Assembly (NCBI GenBank): GCA_002328625.1
Contig: DCVC01000163.1
Coordinates: 1 to 9,356 of the forward strand
Source: Bacteroidales bacterium UBA2198
GTDB taxonomy: Bacteria; Bacteroidota; Bacteroidia; Bacteroidales; VadinHA17
Direction of reading: 5' to 3'
DNA length: 9,356 nt
This document shows positions 6,658 through 9,356 of the stretch, in pieces (position 1 is the first letter of the stretch; each line of letters begins with the position of its first letter). The notes under the pieces are model-generated. The model was not told where the DNA came from. It saw nothing but the letters and a program-made list of their open reading frames with translations, and did not search any database. A program made the translations under genes and the position numbers.

Positions 6658-7695
6658 TTAAAGTAACCTGATACCTGCAGCTTCTGATTGCTTTTGTATT
6701 ACATCAGGCCAGATACCTGATTGGACCTCGCCGATATGTGTTTTTTTCAGGAGGAACATACATACTCTGGATTGTCCGATACCTCCTCCTATACAATAAG
6801 GCAACTCATTGTTTAACAGCATTTTGTGAAAAAAAAGCTCTTTTCTGTCAGAGCAACCTTTTATCTTAAGCTGTCTTTCAAGAGCCTCTTTATCCACACG
6901 GATGCCCATTGAAGAGATTTCAAATGCAATTTGTAAAACAGGGTACCAAAGGATGATGTCTCCATTTAAACCTATATATCCGTCTTCGTTTAATGAGCTC
7001 CAGTCATCATAATCAGGTGCTCTTCCGTCGTGAGGTTCACCATTACTCAGTGTGGCACCTATGCCAATGATGAAGACGGCTCCGTACCTTTTTGCAATCA
7101 CCGCCTCCCGCTGCTTTGCAGTCAGACCTGGATATTGTCTTAACAGTTCTTCAGCATGAATAAAATGAATATTGTCGGGCAGTACGGGACTCAGATCCGG
7201 GTAGAAATTAAACAGGTCGTTTTCAGTTGCCTTAATTCCCTCATAGATCGACTGCACAGTGATTTTTAAATAACTTAAAGTCCTCTGTTCCGGCAGGATA
7301 TGTTTTTCCCAGTCCCATTGGTCAACATATATGGAATGAATAGGGCTTAAGTCCTCACAGGGCCTGATTGCTCTCATATCTGTCAGGATACCTTTGCCGG
7401 ATTCAATATCGAATTCTTTTAGGCGCAGGCGTTTCCATTTTGCAAGTGATTGTACTATGGAAACCTTCCTGTCTTTGATGTCCTTTATTTCAAAGCTTAC
7501 AGGCTTTTCAACGCCATTGAGGTCATCATTGATCCCTGTTCCGTCAGGGACAATTATAGGTGCAGAGACATTAACCAGGTTTAGGTTGTGGCAGAGTCTT
7601 TTTCTGAATCTCTCCTTTATAAACCAGATTGTCTCCTCTGTTCTTAGTATGTCTGAATTTGTTGATATCTCGATCTGAGTGATTTCCGGCTCCAT
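6658..7695 (-). CDS. asnA: aspartate--ammonia ligase (asparagine synthetase A)
   Basis: AsnA makes asparagine from aspartate, ammonia and ATP (to AMP and pyrophosphate) in the cytoplasm, and is related to class II aminoacyl-tRNA synthetases. The 345-residue length fits the family (E. coli about 330). The sequence shows a run of family motifs: APIIVPDGTGINDDLNG (45-61), the SLAKWKRLRL region (83-92), MRAIR with a nearby Glu (107-114), HSIYVDQWDWE (120-130), HDGRAPDYDDW (222-232), and the class II motif-3-like CIGGGIGQSRVCMFLL (301-316) followed by HIGEVQSGIWP. All expected blocks are present and in order, so the gene looks intact and active. The start at 7695 lies about 30 bases downstream of an exact -7 element on the same strand. 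It is apparently a single-gene unit. The ammonia-dependent enzyme, unlike glutamine-dependent AsnB, suits an ammonia-rich, often anaerobic habitat. Confidence 0.97.
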   Translation of the reverse strand: MEPEITQIEISTNSDILRTEETIWFIKERFRKRLCHNLNLVNVSAPIIVPDGTGINDDLNGVEKPVSFEIKDIKDRKVSIVQSLAKWKRLRLKEFDIESGKGILTDMRAIRPCEDLSPIHSIYVDQWDWEKHILPEQRTLSYLKITVQSIYEGIKATENDLFNFYPDLSPVLPDNIHFIHAEELLRQYPGLTAKQREAVIAKRYGAVFIIGIGATLSNGEPHDGRAPDYDDWSSLNEDGYIGLNGDIILWYPVLQIAFEISSMGIRVDKEALERQLKIKGCSDRKELFFHKMLLNNELPYCIGGGIGQSRVCMFLLKKTHIGEVQSGIWPDVIQKQSEAAGIRLL

Positions 7696-8018
7696 AAAAT
7701 ACTTGTCTTAATTAAATAATTGAAGCAAATATAGAGATTTAATTTAAATTTCAAAGAAAAAATTGATATATAATAAATAAATTATTCTAATTGTCAATTA
7801 TTATTTAATAATCATAAATAAAATATCATACATCACAAATCACCAGGTTCCTGTCAATACTGAAGTATTCCTGCCTTTGTTCGGAATTACCCGGCCTTAA
7901 ACAGTTCCATGTCAGAGGAGGGTATATGATAAATCTGCTATAATCATCATGCTTTGCCGGAAACCAACAATTTTTCCCGCCGATTTCGCAGGTTATTTCT
8001 GATAATAAAAGATAATTT
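7696..8018. other. 323-base gap between asnA and the patatin gene, with an unexplained open frame
   Basis: The left part (about 7700-7830) is very AT-rich and holds the asnA promoter. The right part (about 7840-7985) is clearly less AT-rich and looks more like coding DNA. On the minus strand, a frame is open for 70 codons from 8038 to 7829 (stop at 7828-7826), overlapping the end of the patatin gene. It contains no ATG, GTG or TTG before its last few codons. Its residues look protein-like, including GGKNCWFPAKHDDYSRF and YPPLTWNCLRPGNSEQ, with Cys, Trp and Pro in a non-repetitive mix. It could be a gene remnant, the end of a frameshifted gene, or chance. No RNA gene, repeat or terminator is evident here. 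Confidence 0.4.
7726..7755 (-). promoter_or_regulatory. asnA promoter (-33 TTTG and -7 TATATTTG)
   Basis: Read on the minus strand, TTTG at 7755-7752 is followed after 18 bases by TATATTTG at 7733-7726, an exact TAnnTTTG match. The spacing is one base below the usual 19-21 of Bacteroidota sigma-ABfr promoters. The element leaves about 30 bases to the asnA ATG, a plausible short leader. It is the best two-box promoter in the window. Confidence 0.6.
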
Positions 8019-8951
8019 TTAAGATGCGAAATTACTTTTCAGCCATTTAATAGTATCATTAATCCCGAGGTGCTCCGCGAATTCGATCATGTAGGGGATC
8101 TTTTTAATGTCATCCATTGGGACAGTTACTCCGGCCGGGAATATTGGTGCCAGGCGATGGTATCTGTTACCCAGAAACTGGCTGCATTGATAATCTGCTA
8201 TACCGGTAGTTCCGTCAAACATCAGGTTGATGAGTGGTTTTATCCATTGCACATAGCCCCAGTCATGCGACTTGCCTCTGATGTACTGAAGACTCGTACC
8301 TGTTCCCAGCGACAATAAACATACATCTTTAAGTTTTGGTGTGGGTCCGTAGCGGTCATCCTGGGTCTGGGCCAGGGCACATATGGATGGATTATTAGCA
8401 TATACTCCGCCGTCAATATACCCGTCAACTGATGGGAAGTAGGTTGGAGCAGCGCTTGTATAGAGACCAACATCTGCAACGGAAGAGTTGCTATCGCTGC
8501 CCGGACCCGAAAAGTTATGGAAGAGTTTTGGCTTCCATGTTCTCTTGCCTGGCTTGGGATCCTCGTTGTCCAGATCAAAGGCAGTGATCAATACATGTTT
8601 CTTTAGTTGACCAAGGGTAGCCTTTCCGAAAAGACTCTTCAACTCTCGGCGAAGCGGCTTGATTTTATAGTCAGCACCTCTGAGCTTGCCCAGATCGCGA
8701 AGATCGTCGAGCCAGGAATCATCAAAAATCCCGGGACCCTTCTTAATGTAAAGGTCACGGATATGCTCAAGATCAAGCCCGTATGCTATACCGAGTGCCA
8801 AAAGGCCGCCTGTCGATGTGCCTGCAATAAGATTGATCGATTTAAGAAAATTCTCCAATCCGGGGGTTGCGACAATCCTCTGTAGCAGGATAGTAGTTAC
8901 CAGACCACGGATCCCTCCTCCGTCAATAGAGACAATACGATATTTTGGCAT
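8019..8951 (-). CDS. patatin-like phospholipase
   Basis: This 310-residue protein is a probable cytoplasmic lipid acyl hydrolase using a Ser-Asp dyad. All active-site elements are visible: the oxyanion-hole loop DGGGIRG (residues 10-16), the nucleophile elbow AGTSTGG (43-49) with Ser46, and the catalytic Asp180 in YIDGGVYANNP (178-188). A Ser/Ala-rich SAAPTYFP block (166-173) precedes it, as is common in bacterial patatins. There is no signal peptide or membrane segment, and no additional domain. The ATG at 8951 places the DGGGIRG loop ten residues in, as expected. Bacterial patatins of this type include phospholipases A and the CBASS effector CapV, but no nucleotidyltransferase or other defence gene adjoins it, so a housekeeping or lipid-turnover role is as likely. 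It is transcribed away from the divergent Tricorn-like gene. Substrate and regulation are not readable. Confidence 0.92.
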   Translation of the reverse strand: MPKYRIVSIDGGGIRGLVTTILLQRIVATPGLENFLKSINLIAGTSTGGLLALGIAYGLDLEHIRDLYIKKGPGIFDDSWLDDLRDLGKLRGADYKIKPLRRELKSLFGKATLGQLKKHVLITAFDLDNEDPKPGKRTWKPKLFHNFSGPGSDSNSSVADVGLYTSAAPTYFPSVDGYIDGGVYANNPSICALAQTQDDRYGPTPKLKDVCLLSLGTGTSLQYIRGKSHDWGYVQWIKPLINLMFDGTTGIADYQCSQFLGNRYHRLAPIFPAGVTVPMDDIKKIPYMIEFAEHLGINDTIKWLKSNFAS

Positions 8952-9026
8952 AATATTTAAATTTAATAATTTTCAATCTGAAACGAAAAGAAAACCTCTA
9001 TTCTCTCATGTAAAGTTAGAATAACT

Positions 9027-9034
9027 TAAATTTG
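9027..9034 (+). promoter_or_regulatory. -7 element of the Tricorn-like gene
   Basis: TAAATTTG is an exact TAnnTTTG match that ends 32 bases before the ATG at 9067, a fitting distance for a short leader. No clear -33 TTTG was seen about 20 bases upstream. Confidence 0.45.
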
Positions 9035-9066
9035 GTTTTAAATTCTAATATCTAAAATTCATCAAC

Positions 9067-9356
9067 ATGAAAATTTTAATCAAACTCAGTATTTATGTCC
9101 TGATTTTATTATCAGGTAATATTATTATTGAAGCTCAACAGATAATGCGTTTTCCCGACATCTCTGATAATTCAGTTGTGTTTACCTCCGGTGAAGATAT
9201 TTGGAGTGCACCAATCGAAGGCGGTGATGCAGTGCGGCTTACTATTCATGACGGACAGGAACGTTATCCGAAATTTTCACCTGATGGCAGCTTAATAGCA
9301 TTTACAGGTGACTATGACGGGAACACCGATGTTTATGTTATGAACAGCAAAGGAGG
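9067..9356 (+). CDS. N-terminal part of a secreted Tricorn-like protease / PD40 beta-propeller protein (runs off the window)
   Basis: The frame is open from ATG 9067 to the window end (96 complete codons), so the gene is cut by the edge rather than broken. Residues 1-24 form a Sec signal peptide with a long hydrophobic core (LSIYVLILLSGNIII) ending in EAQ, so export to the periplasm is likely. From residue 27, MRFPDISDNSVVFTSGEDIW begins a beta-propeller. It continues with EGGDAVRLT, a FSPDGSLIAFTG block (the PD40/WD40-like repeat core) and YDGNTDVYVMNSKGG. This opening closely follows Tricorn-protease homologues, where propeller blades feed peptides to a C-terminal PDZ and Ser protease domain that lies outside this window. 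A non-peptidase propeller protein of the TolB/PD40 type is the main alternative. The sequence after residue 96 cannot be judged. Confidence 0.82.
   Translation, partial: MKILIKLSIYVLILLSGNIIIEAQQIMRFPDISDNSVVFTSGEDIWSAPIEGGDAVRLTIHDGQERYPKFSPDGSLIAFTGDYDGNTDVYVMNSKG

Noticed and set aside
8240..8578. 112-codon minus-strand frame within the patatin gene
   Set aside because: It overlaps the patatin coding frame in another register, and its residues look arbitrary; the patatin frame has the intact catalytic motifs.
8019..8951. CBASS defence system with a CapV-like effector
   Set aside because: No cGAS-like nucleotidyltransferase or accessory gene lies on either side within the window.
1..9356. 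tRNA, rRNA, CRISPR array or insertion sequence
   Set aside because: No repeat-spacer pattern, transposase frame, terminal inverted repeats or recognisable RNA gene was seen by eye on either strand.

Overview
The window looks like a chromosomal segment from a member of the Bacteroidota, probably an anaerobic or facultative Bacteroidales-type bacterium. Four things point there: AT-rich intergenic DNA, several exact matches to the Bacteroidota -7 promoter element TAnnTTTG (13-20, 618-625, 9027-9034, and 7726-7733 on the minus strand), few convincing Shine-Dalgarno sites, and a gene set typical of the phylum (a pyrK-pyrD pair, ammonia-dependent asnA, a secreted Tricorn-like protein). The taxonomy is inferred from recognised families, not from a search.

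Layout. 42-476 (+) is a small XRE-type DNA-binding protein. 644-2319 (+) is a translationally coupled pyrK-pyrD pair for the NAD-linked dihydroorotate dehydrogenase of pyrimidine synthesis. 2463-2930 (+) is an Lrp/AsnC-type regulator. It converges on a minus-strand pair: an octopine/nopaline (opine) dehydrogenase-family protein (5854-4745), then a cobalamin-dependent-mutase-like protein (4649-3021). 6108-6575 (+) is a small secreted protein of unknown function. asnA (7695-6658, -) follows with a good promoter of its own. A 323-base gap then holds that promoter and an unexplained open frame. A patatin-like phospholipase (8951-8019, -) comes next. The right edge cuts a divergent gene (9067 to end, +) that encodes the N-terminus of a Tricorn-like beta-propeller protein.

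How the genes relate. PyrK and PyrD are subunits of one enzyme. The opine dehydrogenase-like and B12-mutase-like genes are probably co-expressed and may catalyse consecutive steps in an unidentified amino-acid pathway. This is the best candidate for an undescribed system here. The mutase resembles glutamate mutase in overall plan, but its B12 domain is at the N-terminus of a single chain, it has Cys where the B12-binding DxHxxG motif has Asp, and by eye it lacks the glutamate-binding arginines. The other genes look like independent chromosomal neighbours. No mobile element, CRISPR array, tRNA or rRNA gene was seen.
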